DNA from: Omphiscola glabra
Taxonomy: Eukaryota; Mollusca; Gastropoda; Lymnaeidae
Assembly: GCA_964017045.1 (NCBI GenBank)
Contig: OZ024806.1
Coordinates: forward strand, 21,745,088 to 21,809,087
Length of the DNA: 64,000 bases
Reading direction: 5' to 3'
Part shown: piece after piece, positions 11,567 to 23,606 of the stretch
How positions within the stretch are numbered: position 1 is the stretch's first letter
How the letters are laid out: the number at the start of each line of letters is the position of its first letter
Made by a program: the position numbers and the translations under genes
The notes under the pieces: generated by a model
Database searches by the model: none
Told to the model about the DNA's origin: nothing
What the model saw: only the letters and a program-made list of their open reading frames with translations

Positions 11567-11701
11567 ACGATCCTTCGGCACATGTCCCTCATCCACAACA
11601 ACACGCCCATGATGCCGGTGTGGGGGTCATATAAGGTCTTCTGGCCGGTGAACTCAGGCTACCTGAACTTTGATCATGATTCTCAGAAGATTCTAACACA
11701 A
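11567..11701 (+). CDS. Candidate internal exon of an unidentified gene
   Basis: An acceptor-like sequence (tttgtttccag) ends at 11566. It is followed by a frame reading TILRHMSLIHNNTPMMPVWG and onward with a strikingly C/G-ending third codon position, unlike the surrounding AT-rich DNA. Possible donors are GTGAAC at 11648 (81-bp exon) and GTTAAG at 11702 (135-bp exon); both give phase 0. The peptide is rich in hydrophobic and aromatic residues and I do not recognise it. It lies on the strand opposite the large CDS, just after a minisatellite. No partner exon was identified, so this may be an isolated exon of a gene with long introns or a relic. Confidence 0.35.
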
Positions 11702-11755
11702 GTTAAGACTAACTGGATTTTACATCGAAAAGTGCGTTAAGTTAACTCGACCTTT

Positions 11756-11999
11756 GTAAGCTAGGGTATGAGCGTATCTATGGGTGTAAGCTAGGGTATA
11801 AACGTGTCTATGGGCGTCAGCTAGGGTATGAACGTATCAACGGGCGTTAGCTGGGGTATGAAGGTATCTATGAGTGTTGTCTAGGGTACAAACGTATCTA
11901 GGGGTGTTGTCTAGGGTACAAACGTATCTAGGGGTGTTGTCTAGGGTACACACGTATCTAGGGGTGTTGTCTATGGATACAAACGTATCTAGGGGTGTT
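11756..11999. repeat. 30-bp tandem repeat, about 8 copies
   Basis: Core ctagggtatgaacgtatcta; the last four copies form a tttgtctagggtaca-like subtype (gtgttgtctagggtac). Confidence 0.9.
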
Positions 12000-12365
12000 T
12001 GATTCGTTTCCTGGTAGATCCTTAAAGACTTGAAGGGTTCAGTACATATATAACGTGCTCTCCCGTGCAATGAAATAGTTTTACATTTGTTACAATCATA
12101 GCAGCGACGTTTTGAGGATTGTCATTTTTTAAAATGTTTTATGTCTGTTTTAAATGGACTATCAATCGAAAGGTGGGACTGCAGAATTTTTAAAATTGCG
12201 CATACAAGGCCTTAAAGTTGATCCGAAAGGGCTCAAAGGATGGCCTACATAAGGCTCAAAGATGAATCAAAAGCACCTTTACCTACAGGTTTCAAAGATG
12301 GATCTTCAGGAATGGAATCAAGGGAGGTGTGACACGGTTCATAGGTCGGTCTAGAAAATTTAAAG

Positions 12366-12520
12366 CGGGGCCGAAATAGTTCGAAGCTGGGCTCTACAGA
12401 GTTCAAAGCTGGGCCTACAGAGTTCAAAGCTGGGTCTTACGGAGCTCAAAGATGGGTCCACATAGTTAAAAGCTGGAAATAAATTAGTTCACAGCTGGGC
12501 CCACAGAGTCCAAAGCTAGG
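12366..12520. repeat. 21-bp degenerate tandem repeat, about 7 copies
   Basis: Core gttcaaagctgggcctacag. Weaker copies extend back to about 12225. Confidence 0.75.
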
Positions 12521-12580
12521 CATAAATCTCTCATCCGGCTCATGAATCGTCTGTACAGAGCGTACAATATTTCTGGGCAA

Positions 12581-12735
12581 GGCACATTTTGTCGCGGGCT
12601 GGTCGAGGCACATTTTGTCGCGGGCTGGTCGAGGCACATTTTGTCGCGGGCTGGTCGAGGCACATTTTGTCGTGTGCTGGTCGAGGCAAATTTTGTCGTG
12701 GGCTGGTCGAGGCCCTTTTGTCGTGAGAGGGCAAG
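12581..12735. repeat. 26-bp tandem repeat, about 6 copies
   Basis: Core ggcacattttgtcgcgggct followed by ggtcga. Confidence 0.9.
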
Positions 12736-12739
12736 GCCA

Positions 12740-13437
12740 GTATTCCTGCCTTGGTTGTAAAACTTCACTTTGAAATACTCCGACAGAAGAACGTGTTTAG
12801 AAATATGAACGAACGTCCCTAACACATTTTATTCACGTTATTTATATTCAAATATCTGATCGCTCTGAATGATTTACCCTTTAATAAAAAAAAAAAATAA
12901 GGTGGGTTGGGTGGGGGGGGGAGAGCAAATATTTTGTAGACAGCTATGTTGATAACCTGACGGTGGAATGTCAGCTGATACTAGAAGAATGTTAGGCAGA
13001 GTTTCAAGCCGTTGAATAAAAAAGAATTCTTGAAATCTTTTAACGGAATAATCGCTCGCCTGTAGTGTGTAGCAAGGTAGAAATCTGAGTAACAGGTAGA
13101 AATCTGAGTAACAGGTATAGCAATCAGCTTTGAGGGAGTTGGGAGATCTTGGCGCAGCTAGGAAAGAGTTTCGCCACTAAACGTTTAAAAAAGTGTAAAG
13201 CTATGGGTAACGTCCTTAACAATTTAAAAATGTCGTCTTTCAAATAATTGATCTTAAAATTATGTCTTTAAAATTTTTGACGTAATAATATGTGGTAGTG
13301 GGGACACTCGTGGATATATTATATTGCCCCCCTCGCCACCTTTGAATACCCCCCACAAGTATCTACCTGAAATGTCTAGTTGTGTTTCGTTTGTTGAACC
13401 CTAACAATACCATTGACGTGATTATAGTGGAAGATGA
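12740..13437. other. Intergenic DNA, no supported gene
   Basis: A-run and G-run near 12885-12920 and a 22-bp duplication (ggtagaaatctgagtaaca) near 13076-13120. No coding signal seen. Confidence 0.5.
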
Positions 13438-14170
13438 CAGGAGATGTACTTTGATATGGATACGAGACTGGCAGGAGCCGTACTTTGATATGGATACGAG
13501 ACTGGCAGGAGATGTACTTTGATATGGATACGAGACTGGCAGGAGATGTACTTTGATATGGATACGAGACTGGCAGGAGCTGTACTTTGATATGGATACG
13601 AGACTGGCAGGAGATGTACTTTGATATGGATACGAGACTGGCAGGAGCTGTACTTTGATATGGATACGAGACTGGCAGGAGCTGTACTTTGATATGGATA
13701 CGAGACTGGCAGGAGCTGTACTTTGATATGGATACGAGACTGGCAGGAGCTGTACTTTGATATGGATACGTGACTGGTAGGAGATGTACTTTAATAGGGA
13801 TACGTGACTGGTAGGAGATGTACTTTGATATGGATACGAGACTGGCAGGAGCTGTACTTTGATATGGATACGAGACTGGCAGGAGCTGTACTTTGATATG
13901 GATACGAGACTGGCAGGAGCTGTACTTTGATATGGATACGTGACTGGTAGGAGATGTACTTTAATAGGGATACGTGACTGGTAGGAGATGTACTTTAATA
14001 GGGATACGTGACTGGCAGGAGATGTACTTTAATAGGGATACGTGACTGGCAGGAGATGTACTTTAATAGGGATACGTGACTGGTAGGAGATGTACTTTAA
14101 TAGGGATACGTGACTGGCAGGAGATGTACTTTAATAGGGATACGTGACTGGTAGGAGATGCATTGTGACA
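13438..14170. repeat. 34-bp tandem repeat, about 21 copies, two subtypes
   Basis: Core gtactttgatatggatacga. Left copies are mostly the gatatggatacgagactggc type and right copies mostly the aatagggatacgtgactggt type. Degenerate copies trail to about 14290. Confidence 0.95.
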
Positions 14171-14412
14171 GGGAGATGAGGCTGACAAATTTCACTTTTT
14201 GGAATACGAGAGCCTCTTATGAGAACTACTTTGACAGGGATGCGGGACTGCCAGGAGATCTTTTTTTGCAGGGTACGAGGCTGGAAATGTTTAATAGTCG
14301 TGAAAGATTTTGCAAGCTGCCCTTTACCAATTCGTTATAAGAAAAACTCCAGTAGGGCAGACGTCGGACGGTAGTAAATACTACCGATCATTTAATACGC
14401 TTGAGACGTAAA

Positions 14413-15536
14413 GGGTAGGTATCGATACAGAGAGTCAGACAGTGAGAAGACATGTGATAGACTGAGAAGGTATCGATACAGAGAGTCAGACAGTGAGAAG
14501 ACATGCGATAGACTGAGAAGGTATCGATACAGAGAGTCAGACTTTGAGAAGACATGTGATAGACCGAGAAGGTATTGATACAGAGAGTTAGACAGTGAGA
14601 AGTCAAGTGATAGACTGAGAAGGTATCGATATAGAGTCAAACAGTCAGAAGTCAAGTGATTGGCTGATAATGTATCAATATAGAGTCAGACAGACAGAAG
14701 TCAAGTGATAGACTGAGAATGTATCGAAATTGAGAGTCAGACAGTGAGAAGTAAAGTGATAAACCGAGAAGGTATCGATATAGAGAGTCGGACAGTGAGA
14801 AGTCAAGTGATAGACCGAGAAGGTATCGATATAGAGAGTCGGACAGTGAGAAGACATGCGATAGACTGAGAAGGTATCGATATAGAGAGTCGGACAGTGA
14901 GAAGACATGTGATAGACCGAGAAGGTATCGATATAGAGAGTCGGACAGTGAGAAGACATGTGATAGACTGAGAAGGTATCGATATAGAGAGTCAGACAGT
15001 GAGAAGACATGTGATAGACTGAGAAGGTATCGATATAGAGAGTCAGACAGTGAGAAGACATGTGATAGACTGAGAAGGTATCGATATAGAGAGTCAGACA
15101 GTGAGAAGACATGTGATAGACTGAGAAGGTATCGATATAGAGAGTCAGACAGTGAGAAGACATGCGATAGACTGAGAAGGTATCGATATAGAGAGTCGGA
15201 CAGTGAGAAGACATGCGATAGACTGAGAAGGTATCGATATAGAGAGTCGGACAGTGAGAAGACATGTGATAGACTGAGAAGGTATCGATATAGAGAGTCA
15301 GACAGTGAGAAGACATGCGATAGACTGAGAAGGTATCGATATAGAGAGTCGGACAGTGAGAAGACATGTGATAGACTGAGAAGGTATCGATATAGAGAGT
15401 CGGACAGTGAGAAGACATGCGATAGACTGATAAGGTATCGATATAGAGAGTCGGACAGTGAGAAGACATGCGATAGACTGAGAAGGTATCGATATAGAGA
15501 GTCGGACAGTGAGAAGACATGTGATAGACTGAGAAT
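14413..15536. repeat. 51-bp tandem repeat, about 22 copies
   Basis: Core gagaaggtatcgatatagag, with cagtgagaagacatgtgata in the second half. The 51-bp unit keeps long minus-strand frames open (17-residue period SLYRYLLSLSHVFSLSD in one of them). Right-hand copies are more alike than left-hand copies. Confidence 0.95.
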
Positions 15537-15710
15537 GACAAGGAAAGGTATAGTCATTTACTGAGAGGCTTAAAAAATATTTTAGGTCATCAGAAACGTG
15601 CAGAAAGAGATATTTCAGATAGATAGATAGACAGTGACACTGTGAAATCTGGAAAAGGCAGCATTGGGTAATTGTGAATGGAGACAAATAGCAATAGCGT
15701 GTTATAAAAA

Positions 15711-17036
15711 AAAGTAATGCATTTGAAGGAGATTCTCAAACCGCCAGTGAGGGATACATTACCCCCGATCTCCGAACAAGCAAATCAAGATTGAACCATA
15801 TAATTGGAAAAATAAATAAATTAGAGTTTGGAAGACTCAGGAAGGAGCGAGGGAAATAGCTACACGGAAGAAACCACGAACGAAAATAAGGAGAGAATGC
15901 TTTCCAATATCCATCATCAATCTAACAGAGTGGCCGTAAGACTTGTCTCCCCTTTCATCCCCGTTCCTCCTCCACACCCCCCCCCCCCCACACACACTCA
16001 GCCCCTTGTGCCATCCACTCGGCCATCCACTCGGCCATCAAAGCATGAGTCATCGCTCAGGGGCAATACGTCCGATAATTGGCGATTTCGGGAGCACTAA
16101 CTACACGCTAACCATGGTATCGAAATTCTAATGATCGTCATTTGCCGTGTTATTGATTGTGGGGGAATCTGGAGCGCCCAGTGTCCTAGGGGATGAACGG
16201 GTCGAGGCGGCAGGGCGAAATCGAATACGATTTAAGTTGAAATTAACCAGTGGCAGAGTCAAGCTGACGAACCGCCCGTTAAAATGTTATTGTTATTTAA
16301 GAAATAACTCGCGACTTGAGGCTGACGAGACTTGACTACTCGGCGATTAGCTGTTGGTGGTGTTTTACCGCGTGAGGTTTGATGAATGGAGGAACGAAAC
16401 GTTTCGTGGAGTCGCCCGCTGTCCACAGCAGCATCCCGTAAAGCAGTGGTTCTCAACCTTCCTATGGCCGCGATCCTTTAATACTGTTCATAGTGTAGTG
16501 GCGACCCCCAGCCACAAAATTATTTTCGGTTATACTTCATAACTATAGAGCATATGTGTTTCCAGTTGGTCTTTGGCGACCCCTGGGAAAGGGTCGTGCG
16601 ACCACCCTAAACGGGTCGCGAACCACATGTTGAGAGCCGCTGCCGTAAAGTATAAAATCTACTTGGGCACTTACTAGCGGTGGGAAGTAGATGCGTGGGT
16701 TTCTTTGAACAGTCCCATCTCCAAAAAGGGAACACTAAATACATGATTAATTATATCAACTTTCCTTAAGGCTTAAGGGTCTTTGATGACATAGTCATAA
16801 TCATTATTCAAATGAAGGGCCTACCCCCCCCCCCATTTTTGGCCATCTCTGGTCTTAGAGTGTCCAGATATTAAAGGCCATTGAGGTAGCTTCAAACACA
16901 AGTACTATGTTTCCTCTCCTCTCTAATTTATTTATTTCTCCAATTATATGGTTCAATCTTGATTTGCTTGTTCAGAGATCGGGGGTAATGTATCCCTCAC
17001 TGGCGGTTTGAGAATCTCCTTCAAATGCATTACTTT
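15711..17036. mobile_element. 1.33-kb element with 116-bp terminal inverted repeats (fold-back)
   Basis: Left arm 15711-15826 and right arm 16921-17036 are reverse complements over 116 bp with only two mismatches by my reading. Both contain CTCAAACCGCCAGTGAGGG and ACATTACCCCCGATCT. The interior has no transposase; it includes a C-rich tract (15970-16000) and the nested SPIN-like MITE 16444-16642. No target duplication is obvious outside the arms. Either a non-autonomous DNA transposon or a locus that could be transcribed into a long hairpin RNA. Confidence 0.8.
16444..16642. mobile_element. SPIN-like hAT MITE, 199 bp, 8-bp TSD
   Basis: Ends are CAGTGGTTCTCAACC and the complement-type GAGAGCCGCTG. 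It is flanked on both sides by the identical 8-bp target duplication ccgtaaag (16436-16443 and 16643-16650). The interior has GGTCGCGAACC, a GACCC-rich stretch and TTTGGCGACCCCTGGGAAAG, as in the SPIN family of hAT transposons known from tetrapods and some invertebrates. No transposase; non-autonomous. It sits inside the larger inverted-repeat element 15711-17036, so it is the younger insertion. Confidence 0.9.
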
Positions 17037-17390
17037 ACACAGATTTAAATAAATGCATTTCATGCGAACATACTCTTCTCACTCACTGTCATCCACTGAG
17101 GCTATTAGAAGAACAAAAAAATTCACCTCTACCCGAGTACCGAAGGTAAGATCCAAACCTTTTCATCGGGCTATGAACCGCCTCAACACGCACTGACCAA
17201 CGTACGTTCTCTTCATCAAACCTTCTCTCAACGCTTTGACGGTTGAGCCAGACTCTGCTTCTGATGTCATTCAAACAGTTTCTGGTTTGATGAAAATTAA
17301 TTTCCCTTTCGATGAGCTACACTTACTTTAAACAGAAAAAAAAACCCAAACGGAATAGAGACAGATCTAGTTTTTGACTGAATGGTATTT

Positions 17391-17418
17391 CCCTCCCCCC
17401 CCCCCCCCCCCCCCCCAC
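17391..17418. repeat. Long C homopolymer tract
   Basis: An interrupted run of more than 20 C, one of the longest of many G/C runs in the window. Confidence 0.9.
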
Positions 17419-17738
17419 CCTTTACAGCTTCGACCACAGTGTTGAAATAGTCTTTCAATTAATTTCCGGCAGAAACAAAACGCGCTTTTCATTTTTGCAT
17501 TATCGACCTTTAATTTCATTGGTGATTACGCCCCTTCTGTTACGTTTTCATTAGCTTCTAACAAAACATAGTTGTCTAGGTCTGTCTTGGGACATGTCTA
17601 AATTGTACAACCTACTTAAAATATTGGGCAGCGTAGTATCCCGAGGCACTTAATTGGTACCTTTGATTGAAAGACGAAAAGAAGTCTATTTGACCAAAAT
17701 CTCTTCATCCTCTACACCACTCAACTTTATTTTTGGTA

Positions 17739-18697
17739 ATCTTTAACTACTTCAATGGAATCACTTACTACTTCAATTTAATCTTTATCTACTTCAATGG
17801 AATCACCAACTACTGCAATGTAATCGTTATCTACTTCAATGGAATCAACAACTTCTTCAATGTAATCTTTAACTACTTCAATGGAATCACCAACTACTTC
17901 AATGTAATCTTTAACTACTTCAATGGAATCACCAACTACTTCAATGTAATCTTTAACTACTTCAATGGAATCACTAACTACTTCAATGTAATCTTTAACT
18001 ACTGCAATGTAATCGTTATCAACTTCAATGGAATCAACAACTTCTTCAATGTAATCTTTAACTACTTCAATGGAATCACCAACTACTTCAATGTAATCTT
18101 TAACTACTTCAATGGAATCACCAAATACTTCAATGTAATCTTTAACTACTTCAATGGAATCACTAACTACTTCAATGTAATCTTTAACTACTTCAATGTA
18201 ATCTTTAACTACTTCAATGGAATCACTAACTACTTCAATGAAATCTTTAACTACTTCATTGGAATCATTAACGACTTCAATGGAATCACTAACTACTTCT
18301 ATGCACACACTAACTACTTCAATGTAATCTTTAACTACTTCAACTGATTCACTAACTACTTCAATGTAATCTTTAAAGACTTCAATGGAATCACTAACTA
18401 CGTCAATGTAATCTTTAACTACTTCAATGCACCCACTAACTACTTCAATTCACCCACTAACTACTTCAATGTAATCTTTAACTACTTCAACTGATTCACT
18501 AACTACTTCAATGTAATCTTTAACTACTTCAACTGATTCACTAACTACTTCAATGCACCCACTAACTACTTCAATGGAATCACTAACTACTTCAATGCAC
18601 CCACTAACTACTTCAATGGAATCACTAACTACTTCAATGTAATCACTAACTACTTCAACTGAATAACTAACTACTCCAATTGAATCACAGACTTCTT
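17739..18697. repeat. 21-bp tandem repeat with 42-bp higher-order unit, about 45 copies
   Basis: Alternating aatctttaactacttcaatg and aatcactaactacttcaatg monomers. Third monomer types (cacccactaactacttcaat) appear towards the right end. Confidence 0.95.
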
Positions 18698-18817
18698 AAA
18701 TTGTGATTACAATTTTTATCTTTCCATTAGCCGAACAAAATGACAATTGTGGACCGGGTGTTGGTCATTTGAAAATAATCAGGAGTAGATATAACAGTCA
18801 GTATATTAGCAATTCGG

Positions 18818-19017
18818 CAGTGGCGGATCTTTCTATAATTTTGGTGGCTGACTTAAATATTGAAACATGGGTGTCGGGGTGGTAATACGTTCTTACACAA
18901 AGTGGTGTTCGTTTTTGTCCATTTAGATGTGCACAATACGTAAGCATCCTAACATTCAAAAGTGGTAAGTGGGAGACCCTCTCATCCACCTGCTACTAAA
19001 CTGGCGATCCGCCACTG
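18818..19017. mobile_element. Probable degraded hAT-like MITE, 200 bp, no TSD
   Basis: Starts CAGTGGCGGATC and ends GATCCGCCACTG, a 12-bp perfect terminal inverted repeat of hAT type. The 8-bp flanks differ (caattcgg, gctacaaa), so the duplication is lost or one end moved. Confidence 0.5.
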
Positions 19018-19348
19018 GCTACAAACACGTGATGCAGTGGGAACCAGCTCAGATGTCTAGGTGTCAATGGGACAACTTCATTAGTGACCTTTCCGTGACC
19101 CACAATGGCGGACCCGCGCGCATGGGCATTACTGTGCACATTGAACGGTGAGTGTGCAGGAGGTGACACGATAGATGAAACAAAGAGCGTGCAAAGAGGA
19201 AAGAAAGAAATATAATGCAAAGAGATTACAGAATGGGAGAGAAGATGTTCAAACCAGATACGTCGCTTGGACGATAAAAAGGAAAATAGAAAGGAGGTAT
19301 TGACACCCACGAGAACAGCAGTGCTGACAAGCACAGAACATACCACTC

Positions 19349-19352
<4 letters not shown>

Positions 19353-19398
<46 letters not shown>
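19353..19398. repeat. (TC)n(AC)n microsatellite
   Basis: Uninterrupted TC repeat switching to CA repeat. Confidence 0.95.
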
Positions 19399-19883
19399 GC
19401 GGATATTCTTTAATAATGATTCCCGAGTTGATGTTGTTCACACCGCTCGAGAAAGGTAGGAAAGTCTACCACTTTTAAATATTTACGGCTTTATTTATAA
19501 CTCCTACAACTAGAGATTGCACACTTTAAAAAATAATGTAATATGTTTATTTTAAATTTTAAAACAATTTATCATTTATTTTGTAATGTGCTATAAAAGC
19601 GTGGAGGGGCTATTACAGATGGAGCTTCATATATCCACCAATGGTTAGTAGAGCAACCACAAGTCGGCACACAGCACGGCACACAGTAAGGTGGTTAACT
19701 AATGTGTTCTATTGTGTGCTTTTGGTGTGTACCTTATAAAGCGCACGATTTTTAAAAGTTTTTTTTACACGTGCAACGTGTTATCTTTAGGATAAAAAAA
19801 TAAGAAGAAAGCTACTACAGAGATCAATACTGTCCTAGTTACTGACTTAGTTACTGACCTAGTTTATTTTGCTCTATTTACAG

Positions 19884-20276
19884 GAATACATCCATGACGT
19901 TCGTCTGGCCACCAATCATGATTGTTGTCAACTCAGCTTTGACCCACATACATTTGTCGCCCATAAATCATATAAAGGCCCACCATACGACACACAATCA
20001 TTATTGACGCGTGAACTTGTTTCAGTGTCTGCAATCCAACAACCCTTGAAGTACAAAACGGGGTGTGTCTGTGTGTGTCTCTTCAACCACCGCTATATTC
20101 AGGTCAACTGCGGGCTGACATTCAGACCACCATATAAGTTTAGATTAATTCCATGTAACGATCGTTGGATAAAGATGTGGATGTGCCTCGAAGTAACTCG
20201 TGACCTGTGGATACAAGAAAAACAATTTGACACTTTAATTGTGTGCGATACCTCATATTTAATGGTCATGGGTAAC
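19884..20276 (+). other. Open frame behind an acceptor-like site, probably not coding
   Basis: After GCTCTATTTACAG (ending 19883) a 131-codon frame runs to a TAA at 20277-20279. It is Cys-rich, has no GC3 bias and resembles no family I know. Listed because it is one of few long non-repetitive frames in the window. Confidence 0.12.
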
Positions 20277-20534
20277 TAAAAGCTTATTTCAAAAAATGAC
20301 GAACCATCTTTAGTTTAATGGATTCCTAACGAGTGTAACACAATATCAACAAACATTTAAAACAACAGATACAATATCATTACGGATATTTGATACAATG
20401 GATACCTCCCAACCAGCAAAGGTTATTGCCACCCTGGGCAAGACACCATTTGTGCCGCCCAGCCACGAAAAAACTACGCAGTTTTCAACAAATGCCGCCC
20501 CCCCCCCTTTCCGCCATACTCTTCTGGCTCAGCT

Positions 20535-20668
20535 GTTTAGAACTCATTGAGAAAATGGTGCCCCTTCCGTTACACCCTTCTAACGCAACTGTTAGAACTC
20601 ATTGAGAAAATGGCGCCCCTTCCATTACACCCTTCTAACGTAACTGTTAGAACTCATTGAGAAAATGA
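20535..20668. repeat. 55-bp tandem repeat, about 2.4 copies
   Basis: Core gttagaactcattgagaaaa, then cattacacccttctaacg. Confidence 0.85.
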
Positions 20669-20821
20669 GAGTAATTATAATAAACGCTTGAAATTAAATG
20701 TGTTTATAGCATGTTTAATTAAAGGAAAGGTAAGGTAGATAAATGAGAGTCAATGATAGGTAGAAGGTTTTGAAAGAAAGTAAGAAAGGAGGAGCACAAG
20801 AAACAAGGTAAATGGAAAAGA

Positions 20822-20868
20822 ATAAGAGCGATCGAGAGTAAGAAAGAGAGTAAGAAATAGAGAGAGAA

Positions 20869-20915
<47 letters not shown>

Positions 20916-21132
20916 TGCATAGATAGAAAGAGAGAGAGAAAGAGAGAGAGAAAGAGAAAGAGAGAGAGAGATATGCATAGATAGAAAGAGAGAGAGAAAG
21001 AGAAAGAGAGAGATATATATATATGCATAGATAGAAAGAGAGAGAGAAAGAGAGAGAGAGGGGGATATGCATAGATAGAAAGAGAGAGAGAGATATGCAT
21101 AGATAGAAAGAGAGAGAGAAAGAGAGAGAGCA
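20822..21132. repeat. GA-rich low-complexity array
   Basis: (GA)n interspersed with repeated gatatgcatagatagaaag blocks. Open frames across it in the other strand are Leu/Ser low complexity and not genes. Confidence 0.95.
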
Positions 21133-21139
21133 GAAGAAG

Positions 21140-22685
21140 AAGGAATGAATAAAAGAAAAGTAACACAAACGCTATTCCAGTCTAGCAAAAATCAGACGTA
21201 TAGTAAACAATTTTTTTTATTTAATTAGACTGATTAAACGAAAAATGCAGCAAAAGATAGAAAGAAATAGTGACAAAACTATCGAAATATGTAGGGTGAA
21301 GGGGGTCTGTGACACACAGAAAAAGCTAGAAATAGAGAATTGAGAGAGGGAAGCTGAGAAATAGATATTGGCAGAAATTTTAGAGGGTGAAAGAAATATA
21401 CAGAGAGCAATTGAGAAAAAATATCAACAGGACACTACTACCTCATCAAAAAGCTTGTCAAAAACTTGGTACAACCCCCCCCCCCCCTTTTTCCTCCAAT
21501 AATATCGATGATAAGGACACCATTGAAAAGTGTTAATAGTCTCAATCCACTGAGTATATTTAAATCAGTATTTTTATCAGTAAATAAATGAAATAAAATC
21601 ACGAAGAAAGAATGTCGTCTTCTTCAATTACCTTTTAACAATATTCTTCAATGCGTCAAGAAATTGAAAGTTTTCACCAGCGATATACTCGGCATATATT
21701 ACGTTTGTCTTTTTAAAAAAAAGATTTTATCCAGCTGTGTTTACACTACTTGCCGATCAGCTGAATCGCTCCGAAGTTCGTACACATTTATACAGCAGCT
21801 TCTTTTAATTAAAGGAATTTTATGTAGGGAATGCCTAATGACGCGCATTCGGGGTTTTCCCGTTGACTAAAATAAACATCCACACAACATCCCCCGGAGA
21901 ACTGAATTTTTGGAACGTGTGTCATTGCGTGAGCACGATATCAACCGCCAACTGTTGCCGTCCGGTACTTCGTCACGTGACGGTATTGCGAAGTGAGGCA
22001 TTCCGACCGACATTGAGCAGCGAGGACCCGCGTCTAAAATAAAGGGTCGATAAATGAACGGGGTCAAATTTCTCTTCAGTTTTGAGACCCCCGTGGACTT
22101 CACTACCGGAGCTTGAATAGGATTGTACTATTTAACGTCCTGTCACCCGTGCAGGCGTGCTATGGTATAAGACAGCCGAGGTCTCACTCCTCCGGCAAGT
22201 GTGTCAGAGAGTATTGATGAGTTGCCACGCTCCGCACAGTTGTAAAAAGTACATGTCCCCATTGTTGATATTCTAATTATAGAGCTGAGCTCTGCTGCGT
22301 CATTGGATAATTTGTCTTGTGTTGAAATGATTGTGTTCATAACGAAAATAATGATGGTCTTTGTGTGAGTCGCAAAGCCACAGTTTCACTTTTCAGAGTC
22401 TGGTCAGCCGTTCATAGAGATTAATGAAAGAAGAAGATCGGTCACTCTTTGTGTTAAATGAGACATGGGATTAGGAAATGGCGGTGATATCGGTGTTAAT
22501 GATGTTATGGTGGGAACATTTGGTGTGATCATTGTGTAATGGCGGGGATCATGTAGTGGTTGAGAGGAAACAGTGGGGGTGGTGTTGATGTTTCAGAAGT
22601 ATCTGTTTTATTGGCCCTTACAATCACGGGTAGCACAAAGGTCATAGTGTAGAACATTTTTAGAATTAAAGAGAACACGTTGGAG
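21140..22685. other. Intergenic DNA, no supported gene
   Basis: Includes a C-run near 21476 and a comparatively GC-rich patch at 21840-22140. Short frames only; I see no splice-bounded exon. Confidence 0.4.
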
Positions 22686-22932
22686 CTATACAGGGATACA
22701 CTTAGAGAGCTAGAGTTAGAGGGCTAGAGGGATTGAGTTAGAGAGATAGAGATAGAGTGAGAGAGAGAATTAGAGAGATATAGTTAGAGCACTAGAGAGA
22801 TAGAGTTAGAGAGATAGAGTTAGAGCACTAGAGGGATAGAGAGATAGAGCTAGAGAGATAGAGTTAGAGAGAGAGGGAGAGAGAGAGAGTTAGAGAGACA
22901 GATTTAGAGAGATATAGTTAGAGGAAGAGAGT
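22686..22932. repeat. Degenerate GAGATA/GAGTTAGA repeat
   Basis: Loose 8-18 bp periodicity around gagatagagttagaga. Confidence 0.85.
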
Positions 22933-23059
22933 TGTGAGATTTTATTTAATTGTTACATTTATATCTAAAAAAACACCCATCCATTTTACAAGACAAGACA
23001 AACAATGCACACCGCCTTTCGCACAATATCTCTCTGAGATTGTCAAGGTGCCAATGTCT

Positions 23060-23190
23060 GTTATTCAATGATATGTCAACTTCTTTTAGTAAATATAAGT
23101 CAATTCTTGTTAGTGAATGGTATTTTGACTTCTGTTAGTGAATATGTAAACTTCTGTTAGTGAATGATATGTAAACTTCTGTTAGACATC
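23060..23190. repeat. About 27-bp degenerate tandem repeat, 4-5 copies
   Basis: Core acttctgttagtgaat. Confidence 0.7.
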
Positions 23191-23208
23191 ATTCACTAAA
23201 TTATCACA

Positions 23209-23606
23209 GACACCATTCCCCCATGATCTCAAACACCATTCCCCCCCATGATCTCAAACACCATTCACCCCATTTTCTCAGAAATCATTCGCCTAATTAA
23301 TCTGATACACCATTTGCCCCATTAATTTCAGACATCATTCGCCTCCATTAATCTCAGACATCATTAACCCCATTAATTTCAGACATCATTCGCCGCCATT
23401 AATCTCAGACATCATTCGCCTCCATTAATCTCAGACATCATTCGCCTCCATTAATCTCAGACATCATTCGCCTCCATTAATCTCAGACATCATTCGCCTC
23501 CATTAATCTCAGACATCATTCGCCTCCATTAATCTCAGACATCATTCGCCTCCATTAACTCAGACATTATTCGCCCTATTATCTCAGACATAATTCACCC
23601 CCATTT
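23209..23606. repeat. 26-bp tandem repeat, about 15 copies
   Basis: Core attaatctcagacatcattc. Central copies are identical, outer copies diverged. Confidence 0.92.

Noticed and set aside
14652..15557. 301- and 288-codon minus-strand frames
   Set aside because: Products of the 51-bp array in two frames at once, with no unique coding sequence at either end.
18996..19346. 116-codon minus frame next to a microsatellite
   Set aside because: It overlaps a probable MITE end and has no coding bias.
23209..23606. Regular short repeats resembling a CRISPR array
   Set aside because: Units are head-to-tail with no unique spacers, and the window is eukaryotic.
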